A stretch of 64,000 bases of DNA from Yamagishiella unicocca (lineage: Eukaryota > Chlorophyta > Chlorophyceae > Chlamydomonadales > Volvocaceae). The stretch's first letter is position 1; every line of letters begins with the position of its first letter. Made by a program: the position numbers and the translations under genes. This document shows positions 1 to 38,305 of the stretch, piece after piece. The stretch lies in contig BDSL01000033.1 in the NCBI GenBank assembly GCA_003116995.1, positions 620,001-684,000 on the forward strand, read 5' to 3'. Below the pieces are notes generated by a model that was given only the letters and a program-made list of their open reading frames with translations, was not told where the DNA came from and did not search any database.

Positions 1-27827
<27,827 letters not shown>

Positions 27828-28580
27828 CTGCGGCAGTTGACCATTGTTGAAAGACGCTATGCGATACGCTGCTGGTGTGTGTGCATTTCCCCGGACAACG
27901 TACCAGGCTCCCCTGAGACTCCTGCGGCATCGGCTCGCCAGCCGCTGGAGCTGCTGTTTTGTGGTCAGCATCATGATGCTGCCTCACACCAAATCGTGCT
28001 GCATACATTGCGTAACAGGGTTTATGGTCAGCCCCTCCCGTCACGCGGCGACTTTTGCATACATGCAGTCGAAACGCACCCTTGGGCTTGGGCGCCAGGC
28101 CCTTGCTCGCCAGCGTCGCTACACCAGGCATTGCTTAGTGCCTTGGTTAATTACTGCAACTAGGCATTCGATTCGGCTCTAAGTCTACCATGTGACATCC
28201 TTCTTGTTCGCGTATGGACAGTCAGGCTAAAGGCAAGTTGACGTTCTTGTATGCTAGGAACTACTTAACGTAGATACCTCTCGCAAAGGCCAAATGACTG
28301 GGGGGTCAGCGCCGTACGTTCTGATATGAATACAGCACTCATCGTTCCGACAAAATTGAAATTATAAATAACTAAGCTGAGGCCGAGCTATATAAGTTAT
28401 AGCATTAGTATGGGCGCATTTACGTGTCTTTGGGAAGCCAGCCGCGCGTGCCATCTCTGCAACTGAAAGCAGTTCACAAAAAGGATGTCGCATACCCACG
28501 CTAGCATCTTGCAGTATATCACATAGGATGGCAGCGAATTGTTGTTGTCGGCCTTTCCAAGGCGACATCGGCGCACGGGC
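27828..28580. promoter_or_regulatory. Divergent intergenic region between dynein and DPM3 genes
   Basis: About 750 bases separate the dynein start (minus strand) from the DPM3 start (plus strand), so both promoters must lie here if the dynein start is right. The segment 28,180-28,400 is AT-rich compared with the genes. A TATATAAG sequence at 28,389-28,396 could serve DPM3. I see no clear TATA element facing the dynein gene. Confidence 0.5.
28389..28396 (+). promoter_or_regulatory. Candidate TATA box for DPM3
   Basis: TATATAAG in an AT-rich stretch 185 bases before the DPM3 ATG. A start about 30 bases downstream would give a 5' leader of roughly 160 bases with two short upstream frames; the second (28,528-28,584) ends on a TGA that overlaps the DPM3 ATG as ATGA. 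Confidence 0.35.
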
Positions 28581-29005
28581 ATGACGCGAAGTCGCAGGCT
28601 GGCTACAGTAGGCGTTACGCTGCTGGTCGCTTGGATTGCTGCATGCGGGTCAGCGCCACCGGGGCCTGTGAGGAGTTCCACGCTGTTGGTAGGTCGACAA
28701 GCACGTTGATGGCAGGTCCTCCCCAACCCCCCACTCAACCGCCTTCCCTCTGGGATGGCACTTGTAGGCCCCCCTGGTGATACTACTGCTGCTGGGGGCG
28801 TACCTGCTGATACGGCTGGTGCATGGCGTGCTCGTGTTCAAGAGCTATCCGTCCGCAGTGAACGAACTCAAGCTGGTAAGCCGTTTATTCCTGCACTTGA
28901 AAACGGACGCAAGGCACGCCGCGCCAGCCACTAAGCCGAGCACTTGACGCTGTGCAGGAAGTTGAACAGGCGCGGCGGGAGCTGGCCGCCATGGGGTTTT
29001 CCTGA
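28581..29005 (+). CDS. DPM3: Dolichol-phosphate mannosyltransferase subunit 3 (DPM3)
   Basis: Small ER membrane subunit that holds the catalytic DPM1 subunit at the membrane; the complex makes dolichol-phosphate mannose for N-glycans, GPI anchors and O-mannosylation. Exons 28581-28688, 28768-28875 and 28958-29005, all joined in phase 0, encode 87 residues; the family is usually about 90. Two hydrophobic helices (about residues 7-22 and 38-58: LATVGVTLLVAWIA and LVILLLLGAYLLIRLVHGVL) precede the C-terminal helix YPSAVNELKLEVEQARRELA, which has the family pattern of a coiled segment ending in an E-A-R-x-x-L-x-x-x-G motif. Splice sites are GTAGGT/TAG and GTAAGC/CAG. No single open frame covers it because the exons are so short. 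The N-terminal exon is the least conserved part, so the start is slightly less certain than the rest. Confidence 0.85.
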
Positions 29006-29149
29006 TGGGGCAGCTGCGCATAATGTTACTCGGAGCTGGCGGCCGATGGCTAGTGAATCGAAATGCGTGGAAGCCTGGTTCCGTGGGAACTATTCGCGGG
29101 TTGGAAAACCAGACCCAAGCCATTCACCGAATGCGAAACGTGTGTATCA

Positions 29150-29154
29150 TGTAA
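29150..29154 (+). other. Candidate TGTAA polyadenylation signal (DPM3)
   Basis: TGTAA, the usual volvocine poly(A) signal, lies 145 bases after the DPM3 stop. The short motif also occurs by chance, so the call rests on spacing. Confidence 0.4.
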
Positions 29155-31063
29155 TGCGGACTCTGACTTATGTAAGTGTGGCTGGTAGGCTGCAACATGC
29201 GCAATCCCTTCACTGCTACAGAGGCGAGCTGCGTCGGCTGAACGGACACGCACTCTCTGCATTCGTCGGCGCAAATGTACGCTTTCTAAGACGCGACCCC
29301 ACGCGACTGCCCTGCCTTGCTCGGCGTTTTCGTCAGGAATTTTCGCCGGGTAGTAGTTTCCATGTGGCGGAGGTAACAAGAGCACGACGCACGGTCGTGC
29401 GCGTCGAACGCAAAGGCCGATTGGCCGATGATGGCGATGATTGCGGGCCGCGGCGACGACTGTTGCGCGGCAGCGCTGCATTCCATAGGCCCAATGCCTG
29501 CTAGCCTCCTTTACCAGTCGGTGACATCTCGTTCACAAATACGACAACCTTGCGCTACGAAAACCTTCTGGATTGGCATGGAGTACGCTACTAGCTGAGA
29601 CCGCTTTGCACTCTATCTAGGACGGCCAGGCGGTAATCATAATGCAGACCAGACGTAAGCCTCGTCGTTGTGGCAAGAGACGGCACCATCCCTAGAGCCA
29701 TTGCGCTGTGCCGGTGCGCTGTGCGGGATTCCGTTTCTATTGCAGTGATCGTGGCATGCATACTGGTGTTTTTTTGGAAAGCCAGTGCTTTAAGGATCCA
29801 GAGGGGTTGTGTGGGGGAGGCGCAAGGGTGTCGGGCGGTTGCTGCGTGCACGCGTCTTGCACGGGCATTGATGGATGACGTCACGGCGAACATGGGAAGG
29901 CAGCCAGAGGCGCAGTGTAGTGCCATGCATGACAATGCAGCGATAGGCGTGTGTGAGACACGGTATCGTTGTGGACCTGCGAGTTTGGAAGGTATCGCCT
30001 GACGTTTTCGTGGAGCGGTGCGGACCACTGGATAGAGGTGCAGCCTGAATGATATCGTTAATGCCGCCTTTTTTCGTTCCGCATGGCAGGTGCAATATCA
30101 TGTGGAAAGCAAGATGGGGGTGGCATGCCACCCGTAGACTATGGGATCGTTAACGTTCAGCACAGGAACGCAAGAGATTTTTCGAAAGCGTCGAGCGGTG
30201 TCGTCCGTCGGCATCCTAACTGAACACAGCACAAGCCACTTCCGCACACCTATTAGGGGTTGGATGTCAATGTATAAATGGCTTCCACGTACCGCCACAG
30301 GTTGTAGGAGGCAAGCGTCGCGCAGAAGGCGAGAAATCTGCCCGAAGAAAGATACCGAGATGCCGAGGACGTGCATTTTATGCTTAATTGTAATTTGTAA
30401 GCTTTTCAGCACTTAGGCCCCACTGCGACTTCTTAATCCGAAACGTTTGCTTAAGCTTGCTGCTCAACCACCACCTGTAGCGAGAACCCTCTCCACACGC
30501 AGCGCTCGTTTCATTCAATTCCAGAGACTACAACCTAGTTATGAGTTGAATAATCCAGGACCATGGAGCTGCGTGCTCAGGCTGGGAAGACAGGAAATCC
30601 CTATGGCAATTAGGCGACATGATAGAGACCAGCACTGGTACGAAGACATATGTAAGATACAGTTAATTTGTAACACGTAGGCTTTGATGCGAGGTCGTAT
30701 GCTGGCCCCGGCAGGCCGACAGGAATTCGTGTTCTCATGTCCCGACGGCGAAGGATTTAGATGCTGCTCCTGAACTGTCGTCCGCCAAACACTACTTTAT
30801 ACAACTCATACAATACATATAACAGGTAGTGGTTTCTGTATACTTTGGGTGCTTCTGTGCCCCTTGTAGGCAAGAACCGCGGACAGTCTTGCCCAACCAC
30901 CTGGGTTCTTTCCTTTCGCTCTTTACATTCGGAAAGTCAAATAGTCGCCTTCACGTGTAAGCGTGGCATCATCAAGTTTGCTGCGCAGCGTGTCGACCAG
31001 CAGTGTGCAAGTGCTGGAGAATCGCAAACCCTAAGCCCTAAAACGATGTAAGCTAGTGCCACC
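29155..31063. other. Intergenic region without recognisable gene
   Basis: About 1.9 kb with only short, composition-neutral open frames and no conserved motif, RNA gene or repeat that I can support. The right end must hold the promoter and leader of the next gene. A minimal start-stop upstream frame ATGTAA is at 31,046-31,051. Confidence 0.5.
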
Positions 31064-34000
31064 ATGACACGAAACTCTGGTAAAGATGACGGCGTACGCG
31101 CCTTCCTTCGGCCTCCAATGGGCAACTATGCGTTCTACTCCCGCGAGTACCTTGCGACGGTGCGGAGCTGCGTCATGAAGGCATGGCCGGCATCGGGGCC
31201 CAACTCAACCAAGTAAGCAGATGGAAGCGATCATTTGTTGCCTTGAAGTCAGGCGGAATGGGTTTCTTTAGCGTCGGTCGTTTGTCCCGCGCTCGGAGGA
31301 CGCGGCCCTCGCCCAACGACGCAGCGGGCCGAGCTCATACGTTTTGCAGCAAACCGAGGCAGAATGGGGTCCATAAGCTCATTGTGGCTCGATTAGAGAT
31401 TGCTCTGGGTGTTTCTGGCCTCTATCGTCGTGGCCATGAAGCCGAGAAACGTAATTGCTTTTGGCCTCCCCCTCGGGCACATAACAATTGGCGACGTCCA
31501 TGCTTCTCGCTTATGGCTTACACAAGTACCAGATGTTGCTGCTGTTCTGTAATTTCCTTCTGGTAGTCGCGCTCCGCTCCTTGCAGAGGTGCTTGCCGTC
31601 AGGTTGAGGCCACGCGTATGGTTTTGTCTGCACTCTGGCCGTATTTGTGCGTCATGGCTGCTCTTGACCGTCTTACGTTTTCGCACTTGCGTTTCCCACA
31701 CCGACGGCTTGCTTCGGTCTAACATGTTCCGTGCTGAAGGCGAGATGTGGCGCTAACGCTGTTGACTGATCCCGAGCTTCGGTTACGAGTATGCCATCTC
31801 GAAGAAATTCTACGGGGACGTCAACTGACGGCTCGTCAGCAGGTGAGTCTGACCGGGTGTCCTCAATGGGTGTTGCAAGCGTGCAGTTGCCCCATGATTC
31901 AACTCCAACTGCGGATGCGCACTACAGTGATCATGCATGATTTCATACTAAACGTGTTCGCTTATAACGCGCATTGTATGGGCGTCCGACAGGTTAACGG
32001 CGTCGCCCCAGGCGCCGCGCTGAATGGTGGCCATGGAGCCTACGGAGCCGGTGCCACCGCCACCGCCGGCGGCTACAACAACTCCAGGGATGTGCCAGCG
32101 GTGCAGCTGCAAACTGCGCTTGCTGACCCGTCATTTGCGGCGCTGTTCGAGCTGGACCCGGCCGTGAATGACCCCGACTGGGGCATGCAGGTACGGCAAC
32201 GGGCGAGCGCTGTGCGCCGCAGAGCGCAGACCCGCAGTACTCATCTTCAATCAAAAGCTTCTAAAACATCTTTATGATTTAGGCTGCAAGACCAAATGTG
32301 CAGCTATTTACTTGCCTTCTCCCAGTTGGAGGCATCTGCAGGCATTTGCAATGGCCGGGATGTCTTCCCCTGCCTTTCTACCCTCTTTTTGCGCATACCG
32401 GTGGCACTGCTGCCCGCTCGTATGGCTTTCGCCTCTGGTTACCGTTACTTCTGCGGTGCGACTGCTGCCCTACGCACACCTTGCTGACGTGTAATTTCCG
32501 CCCGTCACTGTTTACTGCACCTTCCCTCAGGTCCTGTGGCTTAACATGACTCAGCTGCAGAAAGAACTTGGGCTTATGGCGCCGCCGTCCTCGCCGCCGC
32601 CGCCGCCCTCCGCCGCGCCGCCGAACACCCCTTACACTCACGCGCCGCAGCTTGCTCCGGAGCCGTCCTCACCCGCAAGCGACTCGGCCGCGATGGGCGG
32701 CGGCCTTTCCAACGGCAGCCCTCCGCCGCCGCAGCTGGTTCCGGAGCCGTCACTTGTGTACGCCTTCGAATCGGCCTTCCCCAACCACCATCACGACGAC
32801 GACGACTACATAGCGGTTGCCGCCTGCTTCTGCCTCGCCACCCAGCGAGACCCCAGGTCGCTCCTCCCGCCCTTCAGCCTCCACCTCACCGACCTCACCA
32901 CCCACATCCGCGGATACGCCACCGCCGACTCCCGTCTGGCTGCCGTGCTGTACCGCATCGCCGCGACGGCTCGCCGCGGCGCCAGCAGCGGCGGCGGCGC
33001 CAGCCCCAGCGGCGCCGCTGCAGCGGCGCCGCAGACGCTGGCGGCGCGCGTGGCGGAGGTCCTGGCGACCCCGCGAGCTCGCGTCATCTTCCGCCAGAGC
33101 GAGTCGCTCTCTCGCAAGGGCGAGCGCGTCGTGAGCTTGGCGGTGGAGCAGCTGGTGAGGAACGCCAACGGCAGCAACGGCGGCGGCGCCGGCAGGGCCA
33201 ACGGCGGACGTGCGGCGTCCGCCAACGGAGCCCTGCCCCTGGAGTCATGGCAGCGCGCTGGCGCCGCCGCCAACGGCGGCAGCGGCGGCGCCGGAGCGCA
33301 GGGCGGGTCCGGCGGCGGCGGCGCTAGCGACGGCCTGCCGGTGTTCCTCTTCGAGTACGAGGCGCCGAGCGACCTGTACGGCAGGGACGACATGGCGATG
33401 CCGCTGGCGGCTCAGCGGGACCAGTACGGCACGGCGGATTTCCGTACTAGCGGTGCGGAGGGGGGCAGCCCCGTTGGCCGCGCGCTCGCGCACAACTCCG
33501 CCGCAGGCCACGTGTCTTCGCCTGGCGCCGCAAACCTGAGGTCTCCATCCAGCGCTGGCGCCGCGCAGCAGCAGCAGCAGCAACAACAGCAACACTACCA
33601 GCAGCAGCAGGCGATACAACTCCAGCACGCGTGGTCCGACGGCGCCCGGGCCCTGTCGATGCCGCCTGCGCACCGTCAGCTGCAGGAGCAGCTGCACCCG
33701 TCGGCTTCGGAGCCGGTTCCGCTGCCGGCGAATGTCAATGCACAGACGGCGGCGGCAGCTGCGGCGGCGTCACTGCCGCGCCGCAGCACTGAGCCCTTCA
33801 TGGTGATGCAAGGCCTCTCCGACGGCGGCGGTGGTGGCGGCGGCGGCGGTGACATGGGCGGCTACTCAGGCCTGGGTCTAGGCCATATGGGATCTGGATG
33901 GCCGCCCGGCGCTGCTGAGGGTTCTTCACCGGGCAGCAGCTTCAGCAACAGTATGAGGTGAGAATTCGGGGAGCGCTCAGAGCGCGGGTGCGGGTGCTGC

Positions 34001-37000
34001 TGGTGCAGTACGGGGGAAGTACGACGTGCTTTTTTCTTTCAGCAGGGAGCCGACATGGCGGGAAACCTGTCTTACAGTTGTTGCAGTTGGGGCTCTGAAA
34101 CCGCCTGCGTTGCTTTACCCCAACTGCCACATAAAATAATGGCGCCTGCAAAACGCCGCAGCGGCTCTGCGCCCGGGGCGACATTCTGTTGTGAGCTCTG
34201 TTGTGAGCTCTGTTGTGAGCTCTGTTGTGAGCCCCGTAATGCGCAGCCGGGCCACCTAGCCCCTCAACTAACCTCGCCCTGCGCCCTTGCCCACATTCTG
34301 CACTCAGGTACCCGCTCTTCAACGGCAACGGAAGCGCTGAGACACTGTTCCATCAGACCCTGGCCGCGGCCGCCGCGGCCGCCGGCGGCGGCGGCGGCGG
34401 CGCCCCAACGGCCGTCATGGCGGCTTCCCCGGGCGGTCCGGGTGGTGAGCTCCACGTGCCTCGAGAGATCTCCGAGGTGTGGTCCAACGCCGCGATGACG
34501 GGTCGCGGATCCGCTCCAGGGATGGCTACAAGGCGGAGCTCCGTCACGGCAAACGGCCAGTCGTCCGGGCTTCAGGCGGATGGCAACCTGGGCGGCGTCT
34601 TCGCGATGTCGCCCACTCACGAGGTGAGCGTGTATGGAGGCCTTGTGGAGGCGGCAGGGGCGGGCGGGGAGGCGGCAGGGGCGGGTGGGGAGGCGACAGG
34701 GGCGGGTGGGGAGTTAGTACTGGAGGCTGCTGTTGGGTGTTGCTGTGGCGGGTTCGCGTGCCGGTGTGCAGCATGGTTTGTTCCCAGCGGCAAACCTCGA
34801 CCACACACACCCCGTACTGAGCGTCCTCGCGCCCAACTCGTCTGCTCCGAAACCGCTTGCAGCAGTCGTACATCTGGGATCGGATCGCGGCCCGCTCCGG
34901 CGGCCAAGAGCCCAACAGCGGCGTCGGCCGCCCCGGGGCCATCGACCTCAGCGGCTTCGGCCTGGGCTTTGGCTTCGGCTACCCTGGCGGCGGCGGTGGC
35001 GGTGGCGGTGGCGGCGGCGGCATGGGCGGCCTAGTGGTGGGCTCCGCCCCCCCGGGCATGATGCCGCCCTTCATCAACTGCAGCGGCGGCGGCACTGCCC
35101 TTGTGGACTATGCGTCCTGGCACTCGTCCTCGCCTGAGCTGTCCAGCTCCGTCGGCGGCCGCAGCGCGCCCGCAGACGAGACACCGGCGGGGTCCTGGCT
35201 GCTAGCGCACGGCTCCCGCACCAGTGGCGGCTGTGGCGGCGGTGGAATGGCCGCCGGCGGCGGCGGCGGCGGCGGCTCCGCCGCCGGCCGCATGCTGGCC
35301 GCCGTCGCTGCTGCGGCGGCGGCCGCCGCCGGCGCGACTGGCGGCGGCGGCGCGACGGAAGCTGGTGCCTTGGCTTCACGTGCCGGCACGGGCCCCTCCC
35401 CCAGCGTGAGTGAGGAGAGTGAGGAGGCGGCTGGCGTCGTGGGTGGGCTGGATCTGGATCCCATTGCGCTGACGCTCGAGGTGAGGCTCGAGGGGGATGC
35501 CTTGGAAGGAGCGGTAGAGGAAGAGGGGGGCGGATGGGTAGGGGCTTGCCAACGCAGGGGTGTCTAGGGTCTTGGGCTGAAGAGTTCGGGCCGTGGGGTG
35601 AAGATGGGCGTGGGCTTGTGTGTTTGGGCGGCAGTTCCTTGGCCTGGTGGACTGGGCTTGTCCGTCGTCGCTGGCGGTCTCGTCAGTACCAGGACGTGCG
35701 GATAAGGTGCATGGTAGCGCAGGTTGGGATTGATGATTGGGCCCGCTGTCTGGTCCTTCCGATTACCGCGCTTGCAGTACTAGCCAGCCTTGCAGTTCGC
35801 TCGAGCAGCCCCTTACCCACCCGCTGGAGCGGTGCACGCCTCCTAGATTCCGCCTGTGCTGTCACTACCGCCTCTCTTGCCACTTGTGGCAAAATAAATG
35901 GCTGACAACAAAGCCCCTTGCCAAACCCTACCCCACCCCCCTACCCCTCTTTGCAGGCTATTATAGGATTCGACCCCTCTAGCCAGCTGGAGGCGGGCGC
36001 TGATGCCTCCTCCAAGGGCCTTATCGCCGCCGCCGCCGCGCCCAAGACTGCCGGCGCGTACGGCGCCGCCGCCCCGTCTTCCTCCAAGAGCTTCGCCACC
36101 GCCGCCACCGCCGCCGCCGCTGGCGGGGACGGCAGCAGCCACCACAGCAGCTTCGACAGCGGCGATGCAATCCATGGCGGTGGCGGCGGCGCCGCCGCCG
36201 CCGGCGTGTTGACTGGTTGGTCCGCAATGGCGGCGCGCGGTCTGCCGCCGCCGCCGCAGTCGCCGCACCAGCACCCCGCAGGCCTGCAGCTCGCTTCGAC
36301 CGCCTCCGGTCGCCTGGTAGGCTCGCCGCTGCAGCAGGCTGGAGCGACGATGGCACAGGACCTGGCGGCGACGATGGCCGCTATGGGCGCCGCCGCCGCC
36401 GCCGCCAGCGGCGGCGGCGGCTCATTGGCCATGGCGCGATCCGGCTTGCTGGGAGCCGTCGGCGGCTCCGGCATGGCCGCCGCTATGGGCCTTATGCCGG
36501 GCGCGGCGGTGGTCAACGGCGCCGCCTCCGCTGCCGCAGCGACGGCTCGTGACCTGTTCGCCGGCAAGCCGCTGCACCCGAAGCTCACTGTGCGCGTGCG
36601 GGAGGAGATCTGCCAGCTCATCCGCACGGTGCCGGGACTCAAGGTGTGTGTATGCGTGTGTGTGTGTATGTGGGGGGGGGAGGGGCTCGTGTGTATGTAA
36701 GGGGGGGGGTCGGGGATTAAGGTGTGACGTGTCGTTCGTATTCGGGCACCTAATGACACAAACTGAACTATACAGCCTTGTCACTAGTAACTGCTGACAC
36801 GGCTTTGCGTTTTCACGGATCCGGTTTCTGACGCTGTTGCTCCTGTGTAACGGCGCCGCATGTCCTCCAGCATGCATCTCAAAAGCGTTTATGCCACAAA
36901 CATTGTTTTCACCACGTACACGGGTTTTCCTCGCCCTCCCCCCGGTGCGGCGGGCCCCAGATTGACGACTTCGACGACGGCGTGCTGCACCAGCTGACGC

Positions 37001-38125
37001 TGAAGAAGAGCGAGGATGAGGCGGTGGGCGCCCTGCGCACCTTGGCCGCTGAGAACCTGTCGGGCATTCAGCACATGGCGGCTTACATCAACCATATCAT
37101 CAAGAACTACCACCTGACGGGTGGCCCTCACACCGCGGGAGCCGCGGGCGCCACCGCCGCGTCGCTGCCGTCTGGTGAGCCACCGCCACCACCACCGCCA
37201 CCGCCGCCTCCGCCACCACCACCACCACCGCTACCACCACCGCTACCACCACCGCTACCACCGCCACCACCGCTACCACCGCCACCACCGCTACCACCGC
37301 CACCACCGCTACCACCGCCACCACCGCTACCACCGCCACCACCGCTACCACCGCCACCACCGCTACCACCGCCACCACCGCCACCGCCTCAGCCAATCCA
37401 CCCACCCACCACCCACTCGCCAGGCCGACACCCTTGTCGTCGCGACCTTCACTGTGCCGCGCCTCGCCCCGCCCCGCCTCCTTAGTCGTCGGCACCTCTC
37501 ACTCGCTGCTAACTGATAAAAAGCTAACTGCTAACCGTTAATTTGGTCCGCCGCGACCCCCCGGCCCTCCTCCTCCTGCGCAGCCACCGTCCGCGCAAAC
37601 AGCACGCCGGTGTCCTCCAAGGCCATCCTGCAGAAGCTGCCGCTGCGCGTCTTCCGGCGGCTCGAGGAGGTGATCAACAAGTGCTCCTACATGGAGTGGA
37701 AGCACTTCGACGCGGGAGTGGTCAAGGTAAGCCGCACAGCTCAGGGACGGCGGCGGTCGCGGCGTCAGCCGCGGCGGCAGTGGCAGTGATAGTGTGATAC
37801 CGCTTGAGCGCCTCCACTATGTTTTCCTCCCTCCACGTCCTTCCACACGGCAGCGCCCAACTACGCATGCATCCGCCTACCGGTCATCCCTCCCTGGAGC
37901 GCCCACCGAGCCCCCGGTGCCCCTGCCCTCCGACAGGTCATGGCCCAGCTGGCGGAGATTGGCGAGGAGGACGTTTTTGAGGAGCTGGAGCTGCTCAAGT
38001 CCACCGACTTGTCTAACGTGGAGTACATGCCCGCTTACCTCAACAAGCGCCTGAACAACAGGCTCTGGTCGCGACGCAAGATGCTGACGTCAGCCGCGGC
38101 GGCGGTGGGTGGCGCGGGACCTTGA
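31064..38125 (+). CDS. Large low-complexity protein with hnRNP Q acidic-domain-like C-terminus
   Basis: Ten exons in consistent phase: 31064-31212, 31740-31842, 31993-32190, 32531-33957, 34308-34623, 34863-35480, 35957-36643, 36961-37174, 37584-37726, 37937-38125; about 1,347 residues. The start sits in GCCACCATGA. Much of the protein is Ala, Gly, Pro and Gln low-complexity sequence (a Gln run near 33,565-33,625). At the C-terminus two related helical blocks are seen: VREEICQLIRTVPGLKIDDF with GVLHQLTLKKSEDEAVGAL, LSGIQHMAAYINHIIKNY (about residues 1150-1220), and LRVFRRLEEVINKCSY with AQLAEIGEEDVFEELELLKS, LSNVEYMPAYLNKRL (about 1255-1325). Their pattern, helices followed by (D/N)LS-V/I-x-x-x-x-A-(Y/F)L, resembles the acidic N-terminal domain of hnRNP Q/R proteins. 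No RRM is visible. A role in RNA binding or ribonucleoprotein assembly is inference only. Confidence 0.7.
34189..34235. repeat. 12-bp tandem repeat TGTTGTGAGCTC
   Basis: Four copies in the fourth intron of the acidic-domain-like gene, 70 bases before the next acceptor; each contains a SacI-type palindrome GAGCTC. Confidence 0.85.
34650..34715. repeat. 21-bp tandem repeat in intron 5
   Basis: Three copies of GAGGCGGCAGGGGCGGGTGG-type sequence just downstream of the intron 5 donor of the acidic-domain-like gene. Confidence 0.75.
36860..36935 (+). repeat. Divergent family 1 repeat in another gene
   Basis: CCTCCAGCATGCATCTCAAA, then ACACGGGTTTTCCTCGCCCT: shares both ends with the dynein-intron family 1 element but lies in intron 7 of the acidic-domain-like gene, so the family is not confined to one gene. 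Confidence 0.55.
37173..37392. repeat. CACCACCGCTACCACCGC repeat in intron 8
   Basis: More than ten 15- to 18-bp units begin at the intron 8 donor. They stay open in frame with exon 8, so a retained intron would add a Pro/Leu-rich tail of about 100 residues and stop at 37,485. Confidence 0.85.
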
Positions 38126-38126
38126 G

Positions 38127-38305
38127 TCGGCTGCTGCGACGGCCGGATCGAGGCGAGGTGGGCCTGGCTCGGCTGCTGCGACGGTCGGATCGAGGCGAGG
38201 TGGGCCTGGCTCGGCTGCTGCGACGGTCGGATCGAGGTGGGACCTTGAGCCGGCTACTGCGACGGTCGCATCGAGGCGAGGTGGGACCTTGAGCCGGCTG
38301 CTGAA
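38127..38305. repeat. 40-bp tandem repeat directly after the stop codon
   Basis: About four copies containing CGGCTGCTGCGACGGTCGGA and ATCGAGGCGAGGTGGG start two bases after the TGA of the acidic-domain-like gene, so they form the start of its 3' untranslated region. Confidence 0.85.
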
